This document shows, piece after piece, positions 11,741-23,769 of a stretch of DNA of 64,000 nt (position 1 is the first letter of the stretch; the number at the start of each line of letters is the position of its first letter). This stretch comes from Ectobius pallidus (lineage: Eukaryota > Arthropoda > Insecta > Blattodea > Ectobiidae): NCBI GenBank assembly GCA_964059195.1, contig CAXKWD010000005.1, forward strand, positions 98,345,882 through 98,409,881. The letters run 5' to 3'. Position numbers and translations under genes: made by a program. The notes below the pieces were generated by a model that saw nothing but the letters and a program-made list of their open reading frames with translations, searched no databases and was not told where the DNA came from.

Positions 11741-13295
11741 GTAAGAGTGTGTTATGATATGACAGGCTGCTGAGCAGTTCATGACATACAGAAACAGATG
11801 GTCGTAACTTCGTGTAATATATACTTGAACCATTAATATACAGGTTATATGCAGATAGAAATAAACAAGATTGTAATGATACTGGCAGCGTAAGATTCTC
11901 CTTGGAAATATCCTCTATCACAACATACTTGAGGGTATAAGGTGGTGTAATTTCAAAACTAAAATTTTTTTATTTTTATATGTATTTTTTTTATTTCTTT
12001 TACTATATAAAGAACTGAAATATTGCAAAGCTTTTATCACAAAAATGCATTTCCAAAATCAGTATACAATAGACCTACATTTTATTTCACATATCTGTTT
12101 TAACGTAAAATCTAGCTTTAACTGCAACCAGGAGTGCCGAAACCATGATTTGCGTTTACATATTGATAATCTATTCATGTTCCCTCTCCAATCTGCAGTC
12201 CCTCATTATAGGCTGTTCTACTAAATAGGTGTTTTGCATAGTATCTCGGCTACGGTATGATTTTCGACAAGCCTGATCAGAGACACTACCATGATTTTTT
12301 GTCAATTAGGGTTTATTATTTTTCACACTTAGCAATTAAAATAATGCCAAAATCATTTATTGCATGTCATAATCAGTACAATAAAAACGAATCACCAAGA
12401 CAATAAAAACGAATAATCAACATAATAAAAACGAATAACTGCATATCAATTACGATTATTATTAGGCCTATTATTATTATTAACCCAGAATTATTTAAAT
12501 ACAATTTAAAAACTCTTCACATTTATTATTATCATCATCATCATCCTAATCATCATCGTCATAATCATTAAGACGCCACCCTAATGACCACACGCTCGTT
12601 GTCGCGGGCAGTTCGGAAATAGATATAAATTAATTACCGGTAGTCTATATTTTAATACAAATGAAATACACGAATACCTTAAAGAGCTGATCGACAACCA
12701 GTTCAAGTTAAATAATAATAACAACACCATTGCTATTATTACTAATGCTATTAAAACCTAACTTTTTACAGTACACATGAGCGAATAATAACGGTAAGAA
12801 AGTTCACCCCGAACGTGAAAAACTCATGGGTATTATTCACAGAACAGAGGTGCCGTCATAGCAAGAGGTATAAAAAAAATAGATAAGAAATAGGAAAAAG
12901 ATATTTAAGAGAAGATGAGGAAGAAAAATAAACATATCTTTCAACTCTAAAGTAGATAAAACCACACGTCTGTCATTTATTAATGAAAACAGTCAGCTGG
13001 ATTTATGGATCACTGCCATGAAGATAACAGATTGGATCGACTATTGCCTTCCTACCATTCAGTTGTTCTCTCCACGCATCACCACGTATTCAAGGAGCGA
13101 AAAAAAAAAGAACACAATTCAATATTGTATTCGATTGCTCCGTCAATATACCATTAACTGACAACTAAATAGTGTTGTATATGTCCAATTATAGTAATTA
13201 AATTCATTGCATCATATAAAAACAATCATTCACAAATTCAGCAATCGTCATTTACAATATTAACAGTTAAAATTATATATAAATCTTGTGCATTT
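11741..13295. other. Gene-free stretch with low-complexity blocks
   Basis: Includes three imperfect copies of an ATAAAAACGAAT word with about 22-bp spacing (12376-12440), ATC/ATT-rich simple sequence (12450-12570), and nothing that looks coding. Confidence 0.45.
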
Positions 13296-13510
13296 ACTTA
13301 CTTACTTACTTACTCAACTTACTTACTCAATGACAAAAGACAATTCCTCAGCAAGCTAAAGGAATATTATCTATTTTATGGAGCCCGAAGGTTCATTGTC
13401 GCGCTTACCTGAGCCCGCCATTCAACCCTATTCTGTGCTAACTCCATCCAATCATCCCTCGCAAATCCTACTTCCCTTAAATCCATCCTAATATTGTCCT
13501 TCCTAGGTCT
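13296..13510 (-). pseudogene. Non-LTR retrotransposon 3' end (C-terminal tail of reverse transcriptase ORF)
   Basis: Read on the minus strand, 13510-13376 encodes RPRKDNIRMDLREVGF, then DDWMELAQNRVEWRAQVSA and a stop. The G-R-P-(R/K)-x-(R/K)...D...DW..LA..R..WR pattern is the conserved C-terminus of insect non-LTR reverse transcriptase polyproteins. The text ends in a short (TAAG)n tail (13296-13330 on the plus strand), a common LINE 3' terminus. Upstream, an in-frame stop (about 13523) breaks the frame, so this is a 5'-truncated, dead copy. Confidence 0.85.
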
Positions 13511-16500
13511 TCCAGGTGGTCATTTCCCAGTCACTGAACTATGATTCTTCCGTTATATATGATTCTACATACTCAATACGGAAGACACCCAATAACAAAA
13601 TCTATTATTGGAAACAATTGGAATTTCTTGCTTTTTCAGTTTCAAGCCTACGATTAAAACAACAATAAAGTAAATAGCTCAGTAAAAGTCTACTAATAGG
13701 CCTACATTTCGAAAGTGTGAAGATCAAGTTAAATAAATTAGCAATACAAGAATTTCTTTGTTTACAAACTGGCATTTCTAACCATTTGCTTATCTATGTA
13801 CCTTCTATTAAATGCTAAACATTCTTTGCTAAAAATTTTCCTTTTAAAACAAGGCTGTGACTGCATTTGGTTTTATTTCTAAACAAATCCATTTTCTTCC
13901 GCTATGGAAACACATTTATACTTCCTCACGTAGAGAAGTCATAAAGAAATCGATTGTTTGAATCTACAGACGTTAGTTAACATTCTAGATATAGAGTATA
14001 TAACTCTTTCCAAACTGTTCGCTTTCAGCTCATCTTTGAGAATACTAAACCAACTGTACAGAGTTTGTACGAATCTTTTCTCCTGAGGCTATTAAGTCTG
14101 TGTAATTTTAAAAGTTCTTTTTTGTAGCATTTCAACTAAAAGAACAAAAAAAAAAAAAAAAAAAAAAAAAAAAGACTCCATAAAACCAAAGTATATATTC
14201 CTAACTGCCTCCTAAGTTCCTATTCATACATTTTTTAACAGTTCTCAAGTTAGCCTAGCCTTCTAAAACGACAAAACCTCCTGCCTGCACCCTTGTGCCA
14301 TGAAGAAGTCTTACCTTAATATGCTTAATGCCACATTCTCAAAAGTTGAGTAATTTAATGCGCCTGAAGAGAGGACATAGATCAAGATAGAGATAGAGAG
14401 GAGAGAGAGAGAATGAGAAGGAAGAAGTGGATTTGATGAATAATTCAGAACTTCTGCTTCACTTAACCAAATACACGCGCGCGCACACAAATATGAATGC
14501 GGTTGAGGTTATGTTTGACACATATCGATCATTCTTGGGAACTCCGACATTACTTCTCGGTCTCTTTAGAAAGTTTAATACAAATGGAAAAGAGAATAAA
14601 GTGCAGAACTGGTGAGAACGCTAGAGTTGTAAGAGAAATGTATCAACTTTACCCAACTTGCACATAAAGACATTAACAAAGTTTCGAATACTTACAAAGA
14701 TGAGAATAAAGTGAGTAGAGGATTGCACTAGACATCAAATAAACACTGAAGCAATATAACTGTATTATTTGTAGATGCCATTTCTGAGTCATCTGTAATT
14801 CGTCGCAAAATAATGACGAACGATATTATCTTTGATGCTTGTTGAATCGTTCGTAAACAAGCTGAGATTGTAAAGGTGAAATTAATCATCTGGGATACCT
14901 ATTTAATCAACTGGAATACTTTACCACCCTCTGTCGACATAATCTGCTATTCATTTGGTGAAAATGAAACCTCGGGTTAGAGGTTGTGTTTGGATGTTTG
15001 TGAGTTATGCTGAAACATTGATTATGTACACATTAACAATCACAGAACTATATTTGCACGCTATGTCGTACTCTATTCAGTCTGTCATCAATGCAAGAAC
15101 TATCCAAAAGTCTTTGATGTTGCCATTTAGTGTGCATTTATAGGGTATGTAGTATTAAGGGGTTCAATTGGATGCATTTTATTTTTTATTTTTAACGTTG
15201 TTATCAGCCATTAGCATCTTACTCTATTTAGATGTATATATAAATTATATATTCAAATTAAATTACATATAACTTACATTAACTTACATTAACTACTTAA
15301 TTCAAAATGACTCCAATTTCATGAGGATAACATTTAAAAGGAACTATTATTGAATCAAGAAATAATCCCTTTAAGTAGTCGGTCTCGGTCTCTATAAATC
15401 GTGGATTACCTATGCTAACCGCATATATGTATATTTATATAACATAAATCTCAATGTTACGTATACCAACAAAACTAACACAAAGGGGTAGATGCCACTG
15501 ATCTTTGGCGAAAGATAATTTTATGGAATACGGTGTAGAGTTAAGTAAAATGACGGGTAAAACTTTACAAGCCGAATACGAAGATCACACAGATAAAGAT
15601 ATTGTTATAAGAGCAAATACGAGAGATGGGGCGTAAAAACCATGGAAACTATTTTTTTTGTTGAAAATATGGCATCATTTTAAAATGTTTAAATGCATAA
15701 ATGAAAGGGCAGGGTATGGAATATATGTCTATTGCATATTACGGATACTAGATGTAGAATAGTGAAGGAAACAGACACCTATAAACATTCGCGACTGCAT
15801 CGTGCCACTCTAATGTAATGCAGTATCCGATAGTGACTATTTTGCCGTAAGAATGCTGTTCACTTCTTGTCATATCCATTCTTCACGGCGTATGGTTCAC
15901 AATTAAATTACCATCGCCGCGATTCGTACAACCTTATATCACAATGTTACCAAATGATGTGTTCATATAGGCCTACTAGAGATGCCACAATCTCTCGTGA
16001 CATACAATAATTACAGTATCCCATGGTACTTTTGCCTTACTTTAAGAAAAAATGAATAGTTGCCATGACTTATGCTCTTGACTTAGTATTTATTATCACT
16101 TGAAGGAAGGAAAAATCTAGCGATCATATTTTAATAAAAACTACAGCAGCTAGTTGAGGTAAGTTTGCGACGAACTTTTCTTTTATTTTATTAATTTGTC
16201 TTTCAATAGTGTATCTTTACGTGATCTGCTCTGACGTCTGATAAACTATCGTAACAGTGACCTAGTTACCCAGTTACGTAAGTGCACCTGTTTTAACATT
16301 CCTAGGTACGCCACACGCATACTAACTTTCCAACGCTACTATCAATGCACCACATCTACAGGGTGTTCTCAAACTTCTTCATTATAATTTCATTGTTATA
16401 AAAAGATTTTCTTTTATTGATGGAAATACTTATATAGGGCGCCATCCATCAATTCATCATCTAATTCCCAAATTAATTTATCACCACTATTAATTTCTCT

Positions 16501-16994
16501 CTTAATTATAATTTTTTTTCTCTTTTTTTTTCTAAGTCCAGTCACAGAATATTTTATGTATATACAAGGTTATATATACAAGTACCTCGGCTTAGCTTTT
16601 ATACAGTGGAGATAGGGTAGGATTCTTAATATTTAAAGGAGTTAATATGTTTATTTCATCACTTGAAATAATAAAGCCACTTTAACTAAATTTTCTTTCA
16701 ACAAATAACAATAATCTTTTATTCAACAATATTCAGGTTGTGTGTACTAATTTTACAGATTTAATTTTAAATTGCACTAGTTTTAATTCTTTATATATTT
16801 ATATCAAAGATCTGCTCATCAACAATATATTTCTTACAATTATAACTATTTATATATCATTATTATCCAAAATTAACTTTTACAGGATGAAGCATTATAT
16901 TAAACTTTCTACTCTCGATAAGGTTAGTACTCTAAATCAATTTCAGCGTTATACTGGTTTACTACCTTCCCACCAAGTAATTTCTAAATTTATG
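13511..16994. other. Gene-free stretch
   Basis: Contains an A28 run (14146-14173), a GAGA-rich patch (14370-14420) and AT-rich DNA. At 16370 the word CTACAGGGTGTTC resembles a Tc1/mariner terminus, but no partner end was found. Small open frames at 14427-14615, 14955-15143 and 16740-17042 are unrecognised; the last runs into the hAT element. Confidence 0.4.
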
Positions 16995-17002
16995 TTACAG
17001 GT

Positions 17003-17375
17003 CATAGGCGTAACCAGGCCGACCATATGGGGGGGGTTGTAAAGGAATACCCCCCAGGGAGAGGGGGGTCCGGGGGTCCTCCCCCGGAAAGTTTTAAAAA
17101 TTAAGATGCAAAATAACGAGTTTTAAGCTTTCGGGGGTCCTCCCCCGGAAAATTTAAAGAAATTAAGACGCAAAATAACGAGTTTTAAGCTTCCGGGGAC
17201 GTTTCCCCGGAAAATTTAAAAAATTAAGACGCAAAATAACGAGTTTTAAGCTTCCCACGCTTTATACTTGTATTAAGTAATTTATGGGAAGACTTAAAAA
17301 AATTATACAATTTTCCTTTTTTTGATCAATGGGGGGGTTCAAACCCCCAAACCCCCCCCCCTCGGTACGCCTATG
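17003..17375 (-). mobile_element. Short non-autonomous hAT element, CATAGGCG family, copy 2
   Basis: Same family as 845-1168, opposite orientation. The ends are CATAGGCGTAACC and GGTACGCCTATG, with a perfect 8-bp duplication TTACAGGT (16995-17002 and 17376-17383). It holds three internal units of about 61 bp instead of two, so the tandem number varies between copies. It has no coding capacity; open frames crossing its borders are accidental. Confidence 0.9.
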
Positions 17376-18349
17376 TTACAGGTTGTTTCCCGAATTCCAC
17401 ATCAATATTTCTTGCAACAACCATTTACGGTATCAACAATTGAATTTCACAACAAAGAATTGTATCAAACCCTACAATGTAAATACTTCTTTTAATAAAT
17501 GTTCATTTTCAATTATGATGTATTCTATTTTACTTTTTCACTGTACTAGCATGTCCTTGTCTGTCCAGTCAAAGAAGAAGAAGTTTTTAAAGATAGATAG
17601 TAAAGACAATATATCGAAGAATGAAGTGGAAATTTAGATCTATATCCACAGAATGAACTATGGCGATAGACCTCCGATACAGTGGTGGGATCTAGGTTCT
17701 GAGTTACAGTCAACCTGACATCTCCCCTGCAACCGGTGAAATGTTAAAGGCCTATAAAAAAAACTTAATTTTGATAAATCGATGCCCAAGGTCCCTGACA
17801 AGTTTCCTAACTGCTCTTGGGGCTGATAAACGCCTCGGACATCGATGAGCTCTAGAAATCCTTTAGTAATTATTACTAACTTGCTAGGTTCGGACCAAAC
17901 CTACTACTAGACTTTACTTTAATTTTCCTTTTTTTTTTTTTGATACTTCCAGTGTTCACATCACCTTATAGTATCTCTGAAAGGTGTGGTGTGCTTAGGC
18001 GCGACCTCCCATTCATCATCACAAATCCAAAAAATCTATGGATTCGACACGTAATGTACTTAGTGTAGTTAGATTATTATTATTAGGTTATCAATGTTTT
18101 GTTTTTCTTCTTAAATTTTTAAACTCTTTTCTTTCTCTTTCTTTTTAAATATTCTTTAGATTAAGTTATAAATAGTCAGGTCGCCGCCCTGTAAGGCTTT
18201 ATTTTTATATATTCTTTAGATTAAGTTATAAAGAGTCAGGTCGCACCCCTATAAGGCCCAGGCGGCTTGGGTCCCTTGAATGTCCCTAAAAAGGGAGAGA
18301 TGAAACTAAGGTAAAGAGAGAGAAGTTGTAAATAGTTTAGATAACCTAT
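17376..18349. other. Gene-free stretch with a 60-bp direct duplication
   Basis: A 60-bp unit starting ATTCTTTAGATTAAGTTATA occurs twice in tandem (18150-18269). Text around 17690-18000 is richer in GC, with several ACCT/CCCTG words, but I do not recognise it. Confidence 0.5.
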
Positions 18350-18357
18350 GTAATTAT

Positions 18358-19118
18358 CAGGGCCCGGATTCTGATGACCTAAAATTGTTTGAAAAATGAC
18401 CTATAAAATGACCCTAAATTTTAAAGAAAATGACTTAATAAATATAAAAAATGACCTAAAAACTGATATTTTATTTATAAAAATTATTATTGTACACACA
18501 AAGTTATAGACTAGTTTGTACATAATTGTAAAAACTGTAAATAACTGTAATGTTGTGAACGTTCTTTTCTCACATGAATTTATACCGGCATTGAGGAGTC
18601 AAAATTCGGCATAACCTTTTGTGGTCTGCCGGATTATATTGTTGTTTATTGAGGGTAAACAGTAGTTTGCACTCTCAAATCCAAGCAGGTGGCAGACTCT
18701 GGTGCCAAGTCAATCTAATAACAATAGTAATATAATACAACATTTTGGCGTTTCTTTGATTCTCACTTCCGACTGAGACATGCCAACACTTTAACGCCGA
18801 ATTTTTCCTTCTTGCATTAAACAAACAACACTTCAAAAACAGCACCGCTAGCGACTAAAAAAAAGTTATTAGGCCTACACTCAATGTAAATACATGAAAA
18901 TGACGAAATAAGGAAGCAAATGACACGAAAATGACAAAATAATGACCTAAAATTGAAATAAATGCCCTAAAGATATAAAATTGCATAAAATGACAAAAAA
19001 TTACCTAATAATAATGCATTTCTATAATCCACAGGCCATGATTAGGATTTATCCACAAGTTGGCAATGTCTATGCAGCATCAATAAAAAGATGACATGTC
19101 ATTAGAATCCGGGCCCTG
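18358..19118 (+). mobile_element. Non-autonomous hAT element, 761 bp
   Basis: It starts CAGGGCCCGGATTCT and ends AGAATCCGGGCCCTG, perfect inverted ends, flanked by GTAATTAT (18350-18357 and 19119-19126). Both subterminal regions carry many ATGACCTAAAA-like words (for example near 18377, 18396, 18447, 18960). These probably represent transposase binding sites. No transposase fragment was seen. Its right-hand duplication is also the left-hand duplication of the next element. Confidence 0.92.
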
Positions 19119-19126
19119 GTAATTAT

Positions 19127-19901
19127 TAGGGACAGGATTTTTAGGTTTTTACCTATTTTTTTCCTTACTTCAAAAACAAAAAGCGATCATTCACTTTTTC
19201 GAATCATATCCATAGGATTCACCCACATTAATTCTGTGGCACCTAAAAATACCTAAATTGGGTATAAAAACCTAAATGTACATAAAGGGGATAAAAAACC
19301 TAAAATATATAATTTAGGCTACTTTTTTGTTTGTCAGTTGATAAATCGATATTTTGCGGAGAGACAATTTTTGTCGAGTTGAAATTAATAGCACCAGCGC
19401 AGCGTTTCGTTCAACCCAATGCCGTCTAGGATTACAGTATCAAGAGAGGAAGTGTAAGAGTACCAGCGTATTACTTTTAAAATATTCGTACGAACAACCA
19501 TTGCTGACGTCATGCGAGGTTGAAAGGACATTTTCTGCCTTCAAATATATTCTAAGAGATAACAGGAAAAACTTCACAGTTGATAATCTTGAAAGATATT
19601 TAGTGATATACTGTAACCAGGAAATGTGAGGCAATCTTATTTTCACTGCTTCTTTTGATTGTTTATGCTTTCTTTCTTCAATTGTATAATATTGTCCTAA
19701 AGCAAGTTTACACAAATTTAAGTCAATTTTGTTAAGTTAAACTTTACAAGTATTATGTATTGAATCCTATGTACACATTCAAATTCATTAAACCAATTAT
19801 TCTACCCGAAAACGATATTTTGGACAAAAACCTAAAAAAACTATTTCACCTAATGGAAAACCTAAAACAGTGTTTTTAAAAACCTAAAAATCCGGTCCCT
19901 A
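19127..19901 (+). mobile_element. hAT element, internally deleted, 775 bp
   Basis: The left end TAGGGACAGGATTTTTAGG is matched by the inverted right end (TAGGGACCGGATTTTTAGG on the minus strand). It is flanked by GTAATTAT at 19119-19126 and 19902-19909. Subterminal ACCTAAAA words occur at both ends, like those of its neighbour at 18358-19118. It keeps the C-terminal piece of a transposase (19354-19629). A complete hAT element would be several times longer, so this is a deletion derivative. Confidence 0.92.
19354..19629 (+). pseudogene. hAT transposase C-terminal dimerisation domain
   Basis: The 91-codon frame contains LLTSCEVERTFSAFKYILRD followed by NRKNFTVDNLERYLVIYCNQ. The S-C-E-V-E-R-x-F-S core, a basic stretch and a final helix match the hAT family C-terminal dimerisation domain (hATC), the most conserved part of these enzymes. 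The N-terminal DNA-binding and catalytic parts are absent, and the 5' end of the frame has no clear likeness. It lies inside the element at 19127-19901 and belongs to it. It cannot be an active transposase. Confidence 0.82.
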
Positions 19902-20116
19902 GTAATTATAAATGAGTAAGTTGCAAATTGTACAGTGCATATAGAGGTGTCTGATAGGAATCCAGGACAGGGGCCAACAAGTATTAAAGTATTAAATAAA
20001 ATAAAATAATAAAAATAAAATTCATACGGACTTAAATAAGAACAAACCTTCGATCTCGCAGCACAAACTTAAGTTTGCACTATGTAGTCTACACCAGCGA
20101 TGCCCAAACTCTTGTC

Positions 20117-20851
20117 TTAAGGGGGGACATACAGCTTTCGATGAAATTCGTTGGTGAGAAATATGTGAACTTCATTTTTTTTTTTTTCTCAGCAATGAAT
20201 TGCTCTGCAGTATTTCAATCTGACATACTCTTTATTGACTATTTCTAGAATTGCATACTATTTGTAAAATTAATCAAACTGTTACAGTTACAGGTAATTA
20301 TCATTTGAAAATGGCTGCCACGTTTCATGCACTGAACAGCCGTTTCCCTGATAACTTCCACAAATATAGATATTTCTGAGTGATTATTTTTCTGTGTGTG
20401 TTTTAATATCATGTGAAAAACATAATCTAGGATCTTTGAAATATCTTCAGTATAAGTATTTTTTTAAATATATATAATTTAACGAAAAAGAAAATAAAAA
20501 AGATTAAAAAAATACTTATACTGAAGATATTTCAAAGATCCTAGATTATGTTGTTCACATGATATTAACAAACACACAGAAAAATAATCACTCAGAAATA
20601 TCTATATTTTTGGAAGTTATCAGGGAAACGGCTATTCAGTGCATGAAACGTAGAAGCCATTTTGAAACGATAACTACCCGTAACTGTAACCGTTAGATTA
20701 ATTTTGAAAATGGTATGCAATTGTAGAAATAGTCAATAAAGAGTATGTCAGATTCCAGGACTGCAGAGAAATTCATTGCTGAGAAAAAAATAATGAAATT
20801 CACATATTTTTCACCAATGAATTTCATAGAAAGCTGTATGTCCCTCCTTAA
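20117..20851. mobile_element. Long palindromic element bounded by TTAA, arms about 350 bp
   Basis: The left arm (about 20117-20467) and right arm (about 20504-20851) are inverted copies of each other over their full length, separated by about 36 bp of AT-rich spacer. The ends are TTAA-GGGGGGACATACAG and CTGTATGTCCCTCC-TTAA, consistent with piggyBac-type TTAA targeting. There is no coding frame. It resembles a foldback-type MITE. A transcript would fold into one long hairpin, so it could feed small-RNA production (inference). Arm differences are modest (substitutions and short indels). Confidence 0.88.
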
Positions 20852-21616
20852 GTGCTAAAGACGTCACATTGTCGCTTTACCCCACCTCTTTCGTTTTGTG
20901 TTTGTAGTCATCCATGACATTCATGATTGCATTTTCCCTTCAATCACCCCGCGAAAAATGAATAGAGTTCATTCCGCCCTTTCGCTCTTTCGCTTCAAGT
21001 TGGGCATCACTGGTCTACACTCAATATCGTATTTCTAATTTCTCTCATTCCTTTGTTGGAAGCTGTCGTTTTTACAACATTAAGATAAAGAGTAGTTGTT
21101 TGTTTTACAGCATGAAGTAAAGAAGAATAAGAAACCAGAAGGAATTTTTAATTAGTGAGTGAGATAAGAGTTTGCAATAATGTCAGACAAGGTTATTAAG
21201 CAGACTAAGACCTTTGCATTTCGAGGTGAGTAGAACACGCTGCATATTTTCAGGGGAACAAAGGCATGACGATAAAATGGGACCACGTCTTGCAAAACAT
21301 TTAGAATGATTTATTCCTTTTGGTAGAATAATTTAAAAATTAAAAACCCTTATGTACTGTTAGAATATCCTATTTCTCTAAACATAGTATTTACTCCTTC
21401 TATTCTTACACTAATGTACTTACGTCTTTCGTTATTTTAATTTTCCTGTAATGCATCAATCACTTAAATTATTTTATGGAATAAACTTATCCCCTTCCTC
21501 AGCTTTAACCAAACTGATAGCTGTGGCCCATGTCTCAAAAGGACAAAGTTAAGGGGGATTATATGCCGCTATAGGTAATTTTTTTTCGACTTTTACTTTC
21601 TCTGCCCGTATCATTG
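20852..21616. other. Gene-free stretch
   Basis: No recognisable features. TTAAGGGGGAT at 21548 resembles the TTAA-bounded end above, but no partner end was found. Confidence 0.4.
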
Positions 21617-21780
21617 GTATTATAAGTAGAGGTGTTTTGTGTTCGACCCCCAAATTCCAAGTTGAGTTTTTAACATAAATACACGTTTTGAGGTTTTCTG
21701 AACAAAAAAAATACTATTTTCAGAATCATGTCTGTGTGTGTGCCAGTGTGTGTGTGTGTGTGTGTGTGCGCCTGTGCAAC
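21617..21780 (-). repeat. Dispersed repeat B, copy 2, with (GT)n tract
   Basis: On the minus strand it reads CTGTTGCACAGGCGCACAC, an (AC)n tract (plus-strand GT, 21730-21770), then the AGAAAACCTCAAAACGTG block, matching 49640-49770 and 7290-7440. On the minus strand the mariner transposase relic at 21781-21853 runs directly into the start of the repeat. Confidence 0.7.
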
Positions 21781-21972
21781 AGCGCTGTCCTTCCAGATCT
21801 TTCTTCAGCTGCCGAAAAAGATGAAAGTCACTCGGCACGGGAACGAGTTTCAAAATGCCGTGAAGACTCTTCTCAATACGCTGGCGGCAAGCGTCTATGA
21901 AGAGAGTACTGGAAAGTTGGTACCACGTTACGACAAATGGCTCAATCGGAGCGCGACTATGTAGAGAAGTAG
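21781..21972. pseudogene. Mariner transposase relic with an internal inversion
   Basis: Minus strand 21853-21781 encodes PSDFHLFRQLKKDLEGQR, the mariner segment just after the catalytic SPDLAPSD motif. Plus strand from about 21848 encodes EFQNAVKTLLNTLAASVYEE, GTGKLVPRYDK-like text (here STGKLVPRYDKWLN) and, after a one-base shift, DYVEK with a stop at 21970-21972. In an intact mariner these two blocks follow each other on the same strand, so one of them has been inverted, with a breakpoint near 21845-21850. Only about 65 of roughly 345 residues survive. The order and residues are characteristic of DD34D mariner elements. Confidence 0.78.
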
Positions 21973-23769
21973 CTAGAAATGCCCCATCGGAAGTTTAAAA
22001 AAATAGCCCTCGCAAATTATGATACTGTCTATATGGTGGAGCATCATGAAAACAGAGTGGCCTACTGCACTTAGCTTACAGTATGAGAATTTCCTATCAT
22101 CCTCTACGGTTAATCGACATACAAATCCAGATATTTTCAAATGGTATCCACTGTTTTGTCACTTCTTCAGTTAACCGTTATACAGATATTTGTCCAGCTC
22201 TAATATCCAGGATTTTGTGGCAGTTTTGATAGGATTGTTTGCACAAAGGAGTGCACGGTTACTTATTGTAGTATGCTCTTTATGCTCTTCTAAAGAGTAG
22301 AATTTGATTGTGTATTTGAGAGCGGTACCGCTACGAAGACTTTCAATACCGGCGAGGGGGAGAGTGAGTGGAAGAGAAGTTTACCATTGCATTGCACGGT
22401 ACCAAGAGAGCATGTTCAGTCAAACTTTTTCTTGCTGGCCAGCTCTCTACCGTCCAATCAAATGCTGGATAAATTAGCCAAAAATGTTATCTTAGAATAA
22501 AATACCCAAAACAGGTCCTGAAGAAAACTTTTATAAACCGGTTATTATAATAATATTACACAATAATTTAAAATGCTATTTTCAAAAATATGTGACTCTG
22601 AAATAGATCTAGGACTAGCAATAGGTTTAACTAAGTTCGGTGTAAAATGTATTAAGTTCTATAACAGGAACAGTTTAGCCCAAGGGTGGACAAAAACTGA
22701 ACATGGTGTACCGAATGAAATCTCTCGGTTTGAATACTATTTCTACTTATCTCTAACATGTTCAAATTAATGTATTTTAAATTTGCATTATGACAGACAT
22801 ATTTGTTTATTTATTTTTTTGTGGGTAGATTTTCCCATTCTTGGGTTAGTCTTTACTTGTGACATGTTTTTACTTTTACCCAACTGAAAATAAATAAAAG
22901 GTGAAAAATGATATGATAAAAAAAACAGAGAGAGAAAGATTAACAGAAAGATTCAAAAGCGAGTTCTAAGACGGTAGTCTGAGTGATGGACATTCATCAA
23001 ACACTCAGTAATTCTTGCTTATCTATCAAAAACTAAAATCCAATTTTCTTGGTATTGGAGATCTACTACCTAGGCTAATAAAAAGAAAGAGCGAAAGCAA
23101 CCCATCACCACAATATGACGTCTTACGTCTTAAGTCATATTGTTAAGAGCTGCGGAAAATCATTATTTCGTAAAATGCTCCTGACAAAAAAGACAGACGC
23201 GATTATTGTTATAGCAATGGCGTACTATATCAATTTCTTGGAGTGTTAACTTTTCTTACATAGCTTGAAACAGCGACTGAGAACGGGGTTGGGGGGCAGG
23301 AGAGGTTGGTTTCCAATTACTCCGCGAGACGAAGACAAAGAAGTGGAATGACTTCGGCGTTACAATCATAAGTTTCCGAAATGAGTTTGACCCCGCCCTC
23401 TCTTCCGCTGGAAATATTATCCGTACGTGAGAGCCTTCAAGCATCAGCCCTGGTATTCAGAACGGCTCAAAAATGAACTTCGTTTACTTAAGACTCTGTT
23501 TTATATGCAATATTCTAAGACTCCGAAAAATTCATTGCATCATTCAGTGGTCTAAATCGAACCAGAAAGTCACTGATGTCAGTCAACTTAAACAATAATA
23601 ACAACATCTAGAGCTCTGAAATTTATGTAATAAAAACATCCAAAATACATGCAACACCTAAAACTTCTGAAATAGGTAATAATAACAACAACAATAATAA
23701 TAATACTAATAAAAATAAACATGTGCAGCAAAACTCATCTTCGACAGTACAGTATGCACTATATAATCA
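21973..23769. other. Gene-free stretch
   Basis: Short unrecognised frames at 22573-22770 and 23256-23444, and AAT-rich simple sequence near 23680-23720. Nothing supports a gene. Confidence 0.4.

Noticed and set aside
16360..16380. CTACAGGGTGTTC as the left end of a Tc1/mariner element
   Set aside because: No inverted partner found downstream; a single short word is not enough.
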